DNA of 36,460 nucleotides from Alphaproteobacteria bacterium (GTDB taxonomy: Bacteria > Pseudomonadota > Alphaproteobacteria > RS24): NCBI GenBank assembly GCA_009920875.1, contig RFZE01000001.1, forward strand, positions 1 to 36,460. Reading direction: 5' to 3'. The notes under the pieces were generated by a model. It had not been told where the DNA came from. It saw only the letters and a list, made by a program, of their open reading frames with translations, and did not search any database. Shown here in pieces: positions 16,095-23,866 of this stretch. A program made the position numbers and the translations under genes. Numbering within the stretch: the first letter of the stretch is position 1; the number at the start of each line of letters is the position of its first letter.

Positions 16095-17135
16095 CTAATA
16101 GGCGACAGACAGAACATGCTTCATGGTTTTTATGTGTTCCAATGCACGTCCTGTGCCGAGCACAACGCAAGACAGCGCTTCATCGGCGATGGATACGGGC
16201 AAGCCGGTCGCTTCGCGCAAATAGGCGTCCAAATTATGCAACAGACCGCCACCGCCGGTCATCACAATGCCTTTATCGACAATATCGGCCGCCAGTTCAG
16301 GCGGTGTCGCTTCAAGTGCGACCTTCACCGCCTCAACAATCGCGCCGACCGGCTCGGAAAGGCTCTCGGCAATTTCGCGCTGGGTAATCACCACCTCGCG
16401 CGGCACGCCATTCATCAAATCACGGCCTTTGATTTTCACCGACTCGCCTTCTTCGCCGGGCGGCATCATGGCCGAACCGACTTCTTTCTTGATGCGCTCG
16501 GCGCTTGACTCGCCAAGCAGCAAATTATGATTGCGGCGAATATGAGCGATAATCGCCTCATCCATTTTATCACCACCGACGCGCACAGAGCGCGAATAAA
16601 CAATACCGCCAAGCGACAACACGGCGACCTCAGTCGTACCGCCGCCAATATCAATTACCATTGAGCCGGTCGGCTCGGTGACCGGCAGTCCGGCACCAAT
16701 GGCCGCCGCCATCGGTTCTTCAATCAAAAATACGCGGCGCGCACCGGCCGACATGGCGCTTTCTTGAATGGCACGGCGTTCAACCGCCGTCGCCCCTGAC
16801 GGCACACAGACAACAATCTGCGGATTGGCGAAAGAACGCCGATTATGCACTTTGCGAATAAAGTGCTTAATCATTTCCTCAGTGACATCAAAATCAGCAA
16901 TCACGCCGTCGCGCATTGGGCGAATGGCTTTGATATTGCCCGGCGTGCGACCGAGCATCATTTTCGCTTCATCGCCGACGGCGAGAACTCGATTGCGGCC
17001 ATTCTGCTCGATAATCGCCACAACTGACGGTTCGTTCAGCACAATGCCACGACCCTTCACATAGACCAGCGTATTGGCCGTGCCGAGGTCGATGGCCATA
17101 TCGGCCGAAAACATAGCGAGCAGCATATTCAACAT
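16095..17135 (-). CDS. mreB: Actin-like cytoskeletal protein MreB
   Basis: A 346-residue bacterial actin that directs cell-wall synthesis along the long axis. It has the actin-fold nucleotide motifs DLGTANT (phosphate 1), VIDIGGGTTEVAV (phosphate 2) and VMTGGGGLL (adenosine), and an amphipathic N-terminus (MLNMLLAMFS) for membrane binding. The ATG follows GGGGGAGA. The gene begins 30 bp after the leuA stop with no terminator between them, so it may be read from the leuA promoter as well as from its own. Confidence 0.97.
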   Translation of the reverse strand: MLNMLLAMFSADMAIDLGTANTLVYVKGRGIVLNEPSVVAIIEQNGRNRVLAVGDEAKMMLGRTPGNIKAIRPMRDGVIADFDVTEEMIKHFIRKVHNRRSFANPQIVVCVPSGATAVERRAIQESAMSAGARRVFLIEEPMAAAIGAGLPVTEPTGSMVIDIGGGTTEVAVLSLGGIVYSRSVRVGGDKMDEAIIAHIRRNHNLLLGESSAERIKKEVGSAMMPPGEEGESVKIKGRDLMNGVPREVVITQREIAESLSEPVGAIVEAVKVALEATPPELAADIVDKGIVMTGGGGLLHNLDAYLREATGLPVSIADEALSCVVLGTGRALEHIKTMKHVLSVAY

Positions 17136-17165
17136 TCGAGTTCTCCCCCCAATAGGAACAGTAAT

Positions 17166-18734
17166 TTAAGCGGTCAGCGAGTCAGGCGCTTGTTTCTCAC
17201 GCTTTATCAGCAGTTTGTTTAACGCACTGACATAGGCACGCGCAGAAGCCACCATTGTGTCCGTGTCGGCAGCACGGCCGGTCACCGTCTTGCCTTTTTC
17301 TTCCAATCGCACACTGACTTCAGCTTGCGCGTCCGTGCCTTCGGTGACCGCGTGAACTTGATATAATTGCAAATTCGCTTCATGCGGAAACAGCGCGTTA
17401 ATGGCATTGAAAGTGGCATCAACCGGGCCGTCACCGGTGCTGTCAATTTCGGTTTCCTTGCCGTCAATTTCCAGCTTCAGCATGGCCTGTTGTGGCCCTT
17501 CTGAACCGGCAATAACGCGCAAGGAGACCAGCTTGACGCGGTCAGCCCCTTTGGCCACTTCATCATCGACCAAAGCGACAATGTCATCGTCAAACACATG
17601 CTTTTTGCGATCAGCCAGATCCTTGAAGCGGGTAAAGGCTTCTTGCAATTGATTATCGCCCAGCTCATAGCCCAGCGCTTTAATCTTCTCGCGGAACGCA
17701 TGACGACCCGAATGCTTGCCCATCACCAGCGAGGTCTGCGAAATACCGACACTTTCCGGCGTCATGATTTCGTAAGTCTGGTTGTTTTTCAGCATACCGT
17801 CTTGGTGAATACCGCTTTCATGGGCAAAGGCATTTTGCCCGACAATCGCTTTATTATATTGCACCGGAAACGCCGTGACCGATGATACCAGTTTGGAAGC
17901 GCGCGCCAAGCTTGTGGTTTCAATATTGGTCCATTGCGGCATGGCGTCATTGCGCACATTCAGCGCCATAACGATTTCTTCCAAAGCCGCATTACCGGCG
18001 CGTTCACCCAAGCCGTTAATCGTGCACTCAACTTGCCGCGCACCGGCCTGCACGCCGGACAAGGAATTGGCAACGGCCAGCCCCAAATCATTATGGCAAT
18101 GGGTTGAGATAATCGCCTTATCAATATTCGGCACGCGCTCGCGCAGCATGGTGATAATCTCGAAATATTCCTGCGGCACGGTATAGCCCACCGTATCGGG
18201 AATATTAATCGTGGTGGCACCGGCCTTAATGGCGGTTTCTACCGTGGCACATAAAAAATCGCGGTCGGTGCGGGTCGCATCTTCCGGCGACCATTCAACA
18301 TTTTCGACATGATTGCGCGCATGGCTGACAGAAAAAGCAATCGCTTCCATCACTTCATCAGGTTCCATTTGCAGCTTGTGCTTCATATGCACCGGGCTGG
18401 TAGAGATAAAGGTATGGATACGCGGGTTTTTTGCGTGCTTCACCGCATCGGCGGCGCGGTCAATGTCTTTTGCACCGGCCCGCGCCAAACCGCATACTTG
18501 CGCGTTTTTCATCAGCTTGGCGACTTCCGATACGCTTTCAAAATCGCCGTTTGAGGCAATCGGAAAACCGGCTTCGATAACGTCAACGCCCATTGCATCC
18601 AGCAATTCAGCGATTTGCAGCTTTTCTTCCAGCGTCATGGACGCGCCGGGCGACTGCTCGCCATCGCGCAATGTGGTATCGAAAATATAGACGCGGTCCT
18701 GTTCGGCGCCGCTTTGTTTGATTGAGTTGGTCAT
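17166..18734 (-). CDS. leuA: 2-isopropylmalate synthase
   Basis: Condenses acetyl-CoA with 2-oxoisovalerate, the first committed step of leucine synthesis. At 522 residues it is the long bacterial form. The catalytic domain begins with FDTTLRDGEQSPG (18-30; metal ligand D19), has STHCHNDLGLAVANS with the HxH metal ligands, and NGLGERAGN; the last ~120 residues are the leucine-binding regulatory domain. The ribosome binding site is AGGAAGG. Upstream lies a leader peptide with an overlapping hairpin, consistent with attenuation. mreB follows 30 bp downstream on the same strand. Confidence 0.97.
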   Translation of the reverse strand: MTNSIKQSGAEQDRVYIFDTTLRDGEQSPGASMTLEEKLQIAELLDAMGVDVIEAGFPIASNGDFESVSEVAKLMKNAQVCGLARAGAKDIDRAADAVKHAKNPRIHTFISTSPVHMKHKLQMEPDEVMEAIAFSVSHARNHVENVEWSPEDATRTDRDFLCATVETAIKAGATTINIPDTVGYTVPQEYFEIITMLRERVPNIDKAIISTHCHNDLGLAVANSLSGVQAGARQVECTINGLGERAGNAALEEIVMALNVRNDAMPQWTNIETTSLARASKLVSSVTAFPVQYNKAIVGQNAFAHESGIHQDGMLKNNQTYEIMTPESVGISQTSLVMGKHSGRHAFREKIKALGYELGDNQLQEAFTRFKDLADRKKHVFDDDIVALVDDEVAKGADRVKLVSLRVIAGSEGPQQAMLKLEIDGKETEIDSTGDGPVDATFNAINALFPHEANLQLYQVHAVTEGTDAQAEVSVRLEEKGKTVTGRAADTDTMVASARAYVSALNKLLIKREKQAPDSLTA

Positions 18735-18785
18735 GGTTTCATCCTTCCTGTGACCTTTGGGTCATGTGTTCCTTTCCTGATAAAT

Positions 18786-18827
18786 CCCCTGAAAACGCGC
18801 CGTTCATCGACTGTCCGATCTCAGGGG
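18786..18827 (-). promoter_or_regulatory. Candidate attenuator hairpin of leuA
   Basis: On the minus strand CCCCTGA (18827-18821) pairs with TCAGGGG (18792-18786) over 7 bp, followed by ATTTA. The 5' arm contains the stop codon of the leader peptide, so a ribosome finishing or stalling there would change folding. The T-tract is poor, which lowers confidence that it ends transcription by itself. Closer to leuA, a small hairpin TGACC/GGTCA (18750-18763) lies just before the ribosome binding site. Confidence 0.5.
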
Positions 18828-18937
18828 CAGGTAAGGAGAAGGATGGTTAGTGCAGTGGCAGATGTTGGCGCGCACGAAATCGCACGAGCCAAAGAGGCCG
18901 TGTCACGATTCCGAAAAGATTTAGCGCACCAATTCAT
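18821..18937 (-). CDS. Leader peptide of leuA (candidate)
   Basis: A 38-codon frame from ATG 18937 to TGA 18821, 86 bp before leuA. Its C-terminus reads ALTILLLTCP, so an Ile and three consecutive Leu codons (ATC CTT CTC CTT) end five codons before the stop, and the stop lies in the arm of a hairpin. This is the arrangement of amino-acid operon attenuators: stalling at Leu codons would change the fold downstream. An in-frame ATG at 18958 would add seven residues; neither start has a strong ribosome binding site. There is no similarity to a long gene. Confidence 0.6.
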   Translation of the reverse strand: MNWCAKSFRNRDTASLARAISCAPTSATALTILLLTCP

Positions 18938-18984
18938 ATGCCGTTCTTTCTGAAACATTCACCATTGAGCGTTGCTCATATATC

Positions 18985-19013
18985 TGTTTACGCAAGGAAA
19001 ACTCGCATGGCAA
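18985..19013 (-). promoter_or_regulatory. Probable promoter of leuA and its leader
   Basis: On the minus strand TTGCCA (19013-19008) is followed after 17 bp by TAAACA (18990-18985). The -35 box matches the sigma-70 consensus at 5 of 6 positions and the -10 box only moderately. A start near 18978 would give a leader of about 245 nt containing the candidate leader peptide and hairpin. It lies just past the LysR gene stop. Confidence 0.45.
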
Positions 19014-19053
19014 GAACTTTCAGCGCAAGATTCCGCGCTTTAGAATGCCATCA

Positions 19054-19986
19054 TCATGCGCCGGCATCGCCGCGCAGCCCTGCCGATTCCGTTTCTGCCG
19101 CCTGAACCACGAAATCCATTACCGCGCGCACATGGCCAAGCTTGGCCATATCGGCCCGCGTCAGCAGCCATAATTCCAAACTGCCGACCAAATCAGGCCC
19201 GGCCAAACGGGTCAAACCGGCAATATTATCGGCTTGAAAACACGGCAGAGCCGCAACGGCATCGCCGTTCAGACAGGCCGCCAAGCGGGTTGCGGCGCTG
19301 GAGGAGCGCATCAGCACCTGCCCTGCCTTTTCGGCCCGCGACAGCCACCAGACCGGCCCTAAGGGACGTTCTTCTTCAGAAAAACCGATAATTCTTGCAT
19401 CGCTCAAATCATTATGCGCCGGCGCATCGCCCAGTTTTTCGGCATAATCGCTGACGGCGTAAAGCCCATAGGCGACATCGGTCAATTTGCGCACCAGCAT
19501 ATCGCCCTGTGTCGGGCGCGCCAGCCGGAGCGCAATATCAACATCGCGCAGCGCATTCATCACACGCGGCGCCGCGCCGGGGCCGGAAATTGATGGATCG
19601 GTGATGATGTCGAGCGCCACATCGGGCGATTTTTCTTGAAAATCCGGTAAAAGCGGCCCCAACAGACCGCCGGCTACAACTTCGCTGGCCGATAGCCGCA
19701 CCACGCCGCGCACATTGCCCGAACCGGCCTGAAAATCGCGCTGCAAAGAGGACAGGCTGTTATCGACCGGTTCCAGTGATTGCAGCAGCCTTGTGCCGTC
19801 TTGGGTCAGCGCATAGCCGCTGCGCAATCGTTCAAACAGCCGCGCATCAAGCGCTTCTTCAAGATTGCCGATACGGCGCAAAACCGTGGTGGTGTTGACA
19901 TTGAGCTCGCGCGCAGCAGCGGACAGGCTGCCGGTTGCTGCAACCGCCAAAAAATAGCGCAAATCGTCCCAATCAAGACTCTTCAT
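19054..19986 (-). CDS. LysR-family transcriptional regulator
   Basis: A 310-residue regulator. The winged helix-turn-helix occupies residues about 5-62 (DLRYFLAVAATGSLSAAARE, then TTTVLRRIGNLEEALDARLFER), followed by an effector-binding domain of usual length. It contains VVRLSASEVVAGGLLGP, a pattern of the LysR subgroup close to GcvA/DsdC-like and CrgA-like proteins. The target is unknown. A block of repeated GCAA units lies directly upstream and is a likely operator. The gene precedes leuA on the same strand, but leuA has its own candidate promoter after it, so a role in leucine control is only a possibility. Confidence 0.9.
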   Translation of the reverse strand: MKSLDWDDLRYFLAVAATGSLSAAARELNVNTTTVLRRIGNLEEALDARLFERLRSGYALTQDGTRLLQSLEPVDNSLSSLQRDFQAGSGNVRGVVRLSASEVVAGGLLGPLLPDFQEKSPDVALDIITDPSISGPGAAPRVMNALRDVDIALRLARPTQGDMLVRKLTDVAYGLYAVSDYAEKLGDAPAHNDLSDARIIGFSEEERPLGPVWWLSRAEKAGQVLMRSSSAATRLAACLNGDAVAALPCFQADNIAGLTRLAGPDLVGSLELWLLTRADMAKLGHVRAVMDFVVQAAETESAGLRGDAGA

Positions 19987-20004
19987 AATTGCAACAGTCT
20001 ATCT

Positions 20005-20036
20005 GCAAATACGCAAATTTGCAATTATGCAAGGTG
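20005..20036. repeat. Four tandem GCAA-headed octamers with a central palindrome
   Basis: GCAA begins at 20005, 20013, 20021 and 20029, exactly every 8 bp, and once more at 19991. The middle contains the perfect palindrome GCAAATTTGC (20013-20022). It lies immediately upstream of the LysR start (19986) and next to the stop of the DoxX-like gene, so it is probably the binding site for LysR autoregulation. Confidence 0.5.
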
Positions 20037-20044
20037 CTCCTTGC

Positions 20045-20278
20045 TTATTCAGGGGATTTATCGATATTCAGCCAATGGTCGAGAGACAGACGTCCGGCTC
20101 CATTCACCGCCAAAAACAGCAGCACAAACACCCAAAACAGGCGTTGGTCGAGAATGAGCGCATCAGAAGCGCGGTCAAACCAGCCACCAATTAAAGCGAA
20201 ATCTTTCCAATCCACGAAAGAAACACCTAGGCCGATTGCAATTAAAGAACCCAAGACCAATTTCATATTCTGAGACAT
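20045..20278 (-). CDS. Short DoxX-like membrane protein
   Basis: A 77-residue protein if the ATG at 20278 behind AAGGACA is used; a longer in-frame start at 20329 runs into the ilvC terminator and is unlikely. It has two hydrophobic spans (about residues 6-21 and 45-62) and ends with the segment FLAVNGAGRLSLDHWL, which resembles the C-terminal end of DoxX/SURF4-type proteins (GxGRxSLD). DoxX proteins usually have four spans and 120-150 residues, so this is either a small variant or a remnant lacking the N-terminal half. Confidence 0.6.
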   Translation of the reverse strand: MSQNMKLVLGSLIAIGLGVSFVDWKDFALIGGWFDRASDALILDQRLFWVFVLLFLAVNGAGRLSLDHWLNIDKSPE

Positions 20279-20317
20279 TTCATATGTCCTTCTTCCTTTT
20301 GTTATTCTCAGTATACC

Positions 20318-20350
20318 ACAAAAAAACACCGCCCCGAAAGGCGGTGTTTT
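20318..20350 (-). terminator. Intrinsic terminator of the ilvBNC operon
   Basis: AAAACACCGCC (20323-20333) pairs with GGCGGTGTTTT (20340-20350) over 11 bp around a 6-nt loop. Read on the minus strand it is followed by a run of T (complement of 20318-20326). It lies 31-63 bp beyond the ilvC stop. Confidence 0.92.
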
Positions 20351-20380
20351 ATATGCATTTCATGCGGGTGGATGCCACCC

Positions 20381-21391
20381 TCAATTCTTCTCTTGGTCCA
20401 CCAGCTTATTGGCGGCAATCCAAGGCATTTTGGAGCGTAAATCGGCACCGACTTTTTCAATCGGATGCGCGTCTGACTTGGCACGGAAATCTTTGATTTC
20501 CTCTTGGCCGCCCTGCATCCAGCGATCGGTGAATTTGCCGGTCTGAATGTCTTCGAGAATTTTTTTCATCTCGGCTTTGGTTTCGGATGTCACGACACGC
20601 GGGCCGGAAACATATTCACCAAACTCGGCCGTGTTGGAGATGGAGTAATTCATATTGGCAATGCCGCCTTCATAAATCAGGTCCACAATCAGCTTCACTT
20701 CGTGCAGGCATTCGAAATAGGCCATTTCCGGCGGATAACCGGCTTCGGTCAATGTTTCATAACCGGCTTTAATTAGCTCGACCACACCACCGCACAAAAC
20801 GGCTTGTTCGCCGAACAAATCGGTTTCGCACTCATCGCGGAAAGTGGTTTCGATAATGCCGGAACGACCGCCGCCGACGCCGCACGCATAAGACAGCGCC
20901 AAGTCGCGGGCATTGCCTGAGGCGTCTTGCGCAACGGCAACCAAACAGGGCACGCCGCCGCCTTTCAAATATTCACCGCGCACCGTATGGCCGGGGCCTT
21001 TCGGCGCGACCATTGACACGTCAAGGTCGGGGCGCGCTTCAATGAGACCGAAATGAATCGACAGGCCATGCGCGAACATCAGCGTGCCGCCTTCGCGAAT
21101 ATTATTGGCAATATGCTCGGCATAAATATCTTTTTGCAGCTCATCAGGTGTCAAAATCATCACCACATCGGCCCAAGCCGCCGCATCGGCAATGTTCTTA
21201 ACCTCAATGCCTTCGGCTTCGGCTTTGGCAATCGAGCCGGAGCCGTCGCGCAAACCGACGCAAACCTGCTCAACGCCGCTGTCGCGCAGATTGAGCAAAT
21301 GGGCATGGCCTTGCGAACCATAACCGATCACGGCCACTTTTTTGTCTTTAATCAGATTTGCATCTGCGTCGCGTTCATAAAGCATTTCCAT
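20381..21391 (-). CDS. ilvC: Ketol-acid reductoisomerase, class I
   Basis: Converts acetolactate or acetohydroxybutyrate to the dihydroxy acids of valine and isoleucine synthesis, using NADPH and Mg. At 336 residues it is the short class I form. The nucleotide motif GYGSQGHAH is at 23-31, the catalytic His H108 in AHGLSIHFG, and the metal ligands D191 and E195 in ETDLFGEQ. It is the last gene of the ilvBNC set, 26 bp after ilvN, and is followed by a strong terminator. Confidence 0.97.
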   Translation of the reverse strand: MEMLYERDADANLIKDKKVAVIGYGSQGHAHLLNLRDSGVEQVCVGLRDGSGSIAKAEAEGIEVKNIADAAAWADVVMILTPDELQKDIYAEHIANNIREGGTLMFAHGLSIHFGLIEARPDLDVSMVAPKGPGHTVRGEYLKGGGVPCLVAVAQDASGNARDLALSYACGVGGGRSGIIETTFRDECETDLFGEQAVLCGGVVELIKAGYETLTEAGYPPEMAYFECLHEVKLIVDLIYEGGIANMNYSISNTAEFGEYVSGPRVVTSETKAEMKKILEDIQTGKFTDRWMQGGQEEIKDFRAKSDAHPIEKVGADLRSKMPWIAANKLVDQEKN

Positions 21392-21417
21392 CAGTTTGCT
21401 CCTTAAATGCTCAAAAA

Positions 21418-21927
21418 TTACATAGGTTCCGGGCCGCGCGCCAAAGCCGCCGCGCCGGTGCGCGAAGCTTCTTGCAGCCCCAAAGGTGTCATTAATTCGA
21501 TAAAGGCATCGATTTTTTCGCTATTGCCGGTGATTTCAAAAACAAAGCTCTCAGGCGTCGCATCAACGACACGGGCGCGAAACGCTTCCGACAAGCGCAA
21601 GGCTTCAACCCGCGCCTCGCCTTTGCCCGACACTTTGACCAACGCCAATTCGCGCTCGACGCTCTCGCATTCAACCGTCAGGTCAACGACACGATGCACC
21701 GGCACAAGACGACCCAATTGCGCCTTGATTTGTTCAATCACTTGCGGCGTGCCGCTGGTCACAATGGTGATGCGCGACATGTGTGCGCTCTGGTCAACTT
21801 CGGCCACGGTCAGGCTGTCAATATTATAGCCGCGCCCCGAAAACAGACCGATGACGCGTGCCAGCACACCGGCCTCATTATCGACCAGCACGGAAATCGT
21901 ATGCGTTGCTGTAGCTTGTTCGCTCAT
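21418..21927 (-). CDS. ilvN: Acetolactate synthase small (regulatory) subunit
   Basis: The regulatory subunit that confers valine feedback inhibition on IlvB. The 169-residue protein has an N-terminal ACT domain (SVLVDNEAGVLARVIGLFSGRGYNIDSL) and the C-terminal domain of the long form (about residues 85-160). I favour the ATG at 21927; a TTG five codons upstream (21942) has a better purine-rich site and cannot be excluded. It lies between ilvB (84 bp) and ilvC (26 bp). Confidence 0.95.
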   Translation of the reverse strand: MSEQATATHTISVLVDNEAGVLARVIGLFSGRGYNIDSLTVAEVDQSAHMSRITIVTSGTPQVIEQIKAQLGRLVPVHRVVDLTVECESVERELALVKVSGKGEARVEALRLSEAFRARVVDATPESFVFEITGNSEKIDAFIELMTPLGLQEASRTGAAALARGPEPM

Positions 21928-22011
21928 TGAAAACCTGTCCAACCCGCCCCTCTTACCGGCACTCTATAGCGCAGCACCGCAAGCGGGGAAAGCCCCATAT
22001 TTAACCAAATT

Positions 22012-23769
22012 CTAGACCAGCGCCTTGCCTTCGTCAGAGACTTCAACTTCCAGCCCCTGATCGTCAGCCAACAGCATGTCATTATGCGCCGCACCCGATG
22101 GAATCATCGGGAAGCAGTTTTCTTCTTTGGTGACAATGCAGTCAAAAATAACCGGCCCGTCCGTGTCAACCATGCGCTTAATGGCATCGTCCAATTCGCT
22201 CGGCTTCTCAGCGCGAATACCGGTCGCGCCATAGGCCTCGGCCAATTTCACGAAATCGGGCAGCGCCTCAGAATAGGAATTGGAATAGCGACCGCCATGC
22301 AGCAATTCCTGCCATTGGCGCACCATGCCCATATATTCATTGTTCAAAATGAAGATTTTGATGGGCAAACGATGCTGAACAGCGGTCGATAATTCTTGCA
22401 TGGTCATCATGGCCGAGGCTTCGCCGGCAATATCAATCACCAAGCCTTTCGGATTGGCAACCTGCACGCCGACCGCTGCCGGAATGCCATAGCCCATTGT
22501 GCCCAAACCGCCCGAGGTCATCCAGCGATTGGGGTCTTCAAAGCGATAATATTGCGCCGCCCACATTTGGTGCTGGCCCACCTCCGTGGTGATGAACGTA
22601 TCAGGCCCTTTGGTCAGCTCATAGAGGCGTTCAACCGCATATTGCGGCTTAATCGCCTTATCGTCTTTGCGATAGGCCAGGCAATTGCGGTCGCGCCAGC
22701 CTTCGATTTCTTTCCACCAGCTGCTCAATGCCTTTTTGTCAGGCGTGACGGCGCGCGATTTATAAACCCGCAACATGTCTTCCAACACATGCGCCACATC
22801 ACCGACAATCGGCACATCGACAACAACATTTTTGTTGATGCTGGACGGATCAATATCGATATGGATTTTCTTGCTGTCGGGCGAGAACTTATCCAAAGCA
22901 CCGGTAATGCGGTCATCAAAGCGTGCGCCGATATTAATCATGACATCGCAATCATGCATGGCCAGATTGGCTTCATATGTGCCGTGCATACCCAACATGC
23001 CGAGCCATTGCTTATCGGCCGACGGATAGCTGCCCAGCCCCATCAGGGTTGAGGTGATGGGATAGCCGGTCAGCTTGACGAATTCGCGCAGCAATTGGCT
23101 GGCCTGCGGGCCTGAATTAATAACCCCGCCGCCTGTATAGAAAACCGGCTTTTTGGCATTGGCAATCAAATCGACAGCAGCATTAATCGCTTCCATATCG
23201 CCTTTGACTTTCGGCTGATAGGACTTGTGCTTCACCGCGGTCGGTTTCAGATAGTTGCCCATGGCAAATTGCACATCTTTGGGAATATCGACAACCACCG
23301 GGCCGGGGCGGCCTGTGGTGGCGACATAAAACGCCTCATGCATGACGCGCGCCAAATCATTCACGTCTTTAACGAGATAATTATGCTTGGTGCAGGCGCG
23401 TGTGATGCCGACCGTATCGGCCTCTTGAAATGCATCGGCACCAATCAAATGGGTCGGCACTTGGCCGGTAATGCACACCATGGGAATGGAATCCATCAAC
23501 GCATCGGTCAGGCCGGTCACCGCATTGGTGGCACCGGGGCCGGAAGTAACAAGCACAACACCGCATTTGCCGCTGGAACGGGCATAGCCCTCCGCCGCAT
23601 GGGTCGCGCCTTGTTCGTGGCGGACGAGAATATGCTCAATATCTTCCTGCTGGAACAATTCGTCATAAATCGGCAGCACAGCGCCACCGGGATAGCCGAA
23701 AATATGCTGCACGCCATTATCGCGCAGCGCTTGCAAGACGATTTTAGCACCGTTTATTTGTTTTTCCAT
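22012..23769 (-). CDS. ilvB: Acetolactate synthase large (catalytic) subunit
   Basis: A ThDP- and FAD-dependent enzyme that condenses two pyruvates, or pyruvate with 2-oxobutyrate. At 585 residues it has the usual length. Motifs are FGYPGGAVLPIYD (24-36), the catalytic Glu E52 in RHEQGATHAAEGYAR (50-64), FDDR (284-287, FAD region), and the ThDP motif starting at G449 and ending with NNEYMG (476-481). The ThDP motif normally begins GDxS and here reads GEAS (E450), a conservative change at the Mg ligand. It starts the ilvBNC operon. Confidence 0.97.
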   Translation of the reverse strand: MEKQINGAKIVLQALRDNGVQHIFGYPGGAVLPIYDELFQQEDIEHILVRHEQGATHAAEGYARSSGKCGVVLVTSGPGATNAVTGLTDALMDSIPMVCITGQVPTHLIGADAFQEADTVGITRACTKHNYLVKDVNDLARVMHEAFYVATTGRPGPVVVDIPKDVQFAMGNYLKPTAVKHKSYQPKVKGDMEAINAAVDLIANAKKPVFYTGGGVINSGPQASQLLREFVKLTGYPITSTLMGLGSYPSADKQWLGMLGMHGTYEANLAMHDCDVMINIGARFDDRITGALDKFSPDSKKIHIDIDPSSINKNVVVDVPIVGDVAHVLEDMLRVYKSRAVTPDKKALSSWWKEIEGWRDRNCLAYRKDDKAIKPQYAVERLYELTKGPDTFITTEVGQHQMWAAQYYRFEDPNRWMTSGGLGTMGYGIPAAVGVQVANPKGLVIDIAGEASAMMTMQELSTAVQHRLPIKIFILNNEYMGMVRQWQELLHGGRYSNSYSEALPDFVKLAEAYGATGIRAEKPSELDDAIKRMVDTDGPVIFDCIVTKEENCFPMIPSGAAHNDMLLADDQGLEVEVSDEGKALV

Positions 23770-23809
23770 CGTTCCATTCGCGCTTTATCACGCGTCTCCA
23801 AAGAGTTAC

Positions 23810-23863
23810 GGGCGCAAACGCGCCCAGAGCAAGCGAAATTAGCAATTTTTATGTCGCAGTCAA
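23810..23863 (-). promoter_or_regulatory. Candidate ilvB promoter and leader hairpin
   Basis: On the minus strand TTGACT (23863-23858) is followed after 16 bp by TAATTT (23841-23836). The predicted transcript begins near 23829 and opens with a perfect 6-bp hairpin GGGCGC/GCGCCC (23825-23810) with a 4-nt loop. There is no T-tract or visible leader peptide, so attenuation is not supported here. Confidence 0.4.
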
Positions 23864-23866
23864 GCT

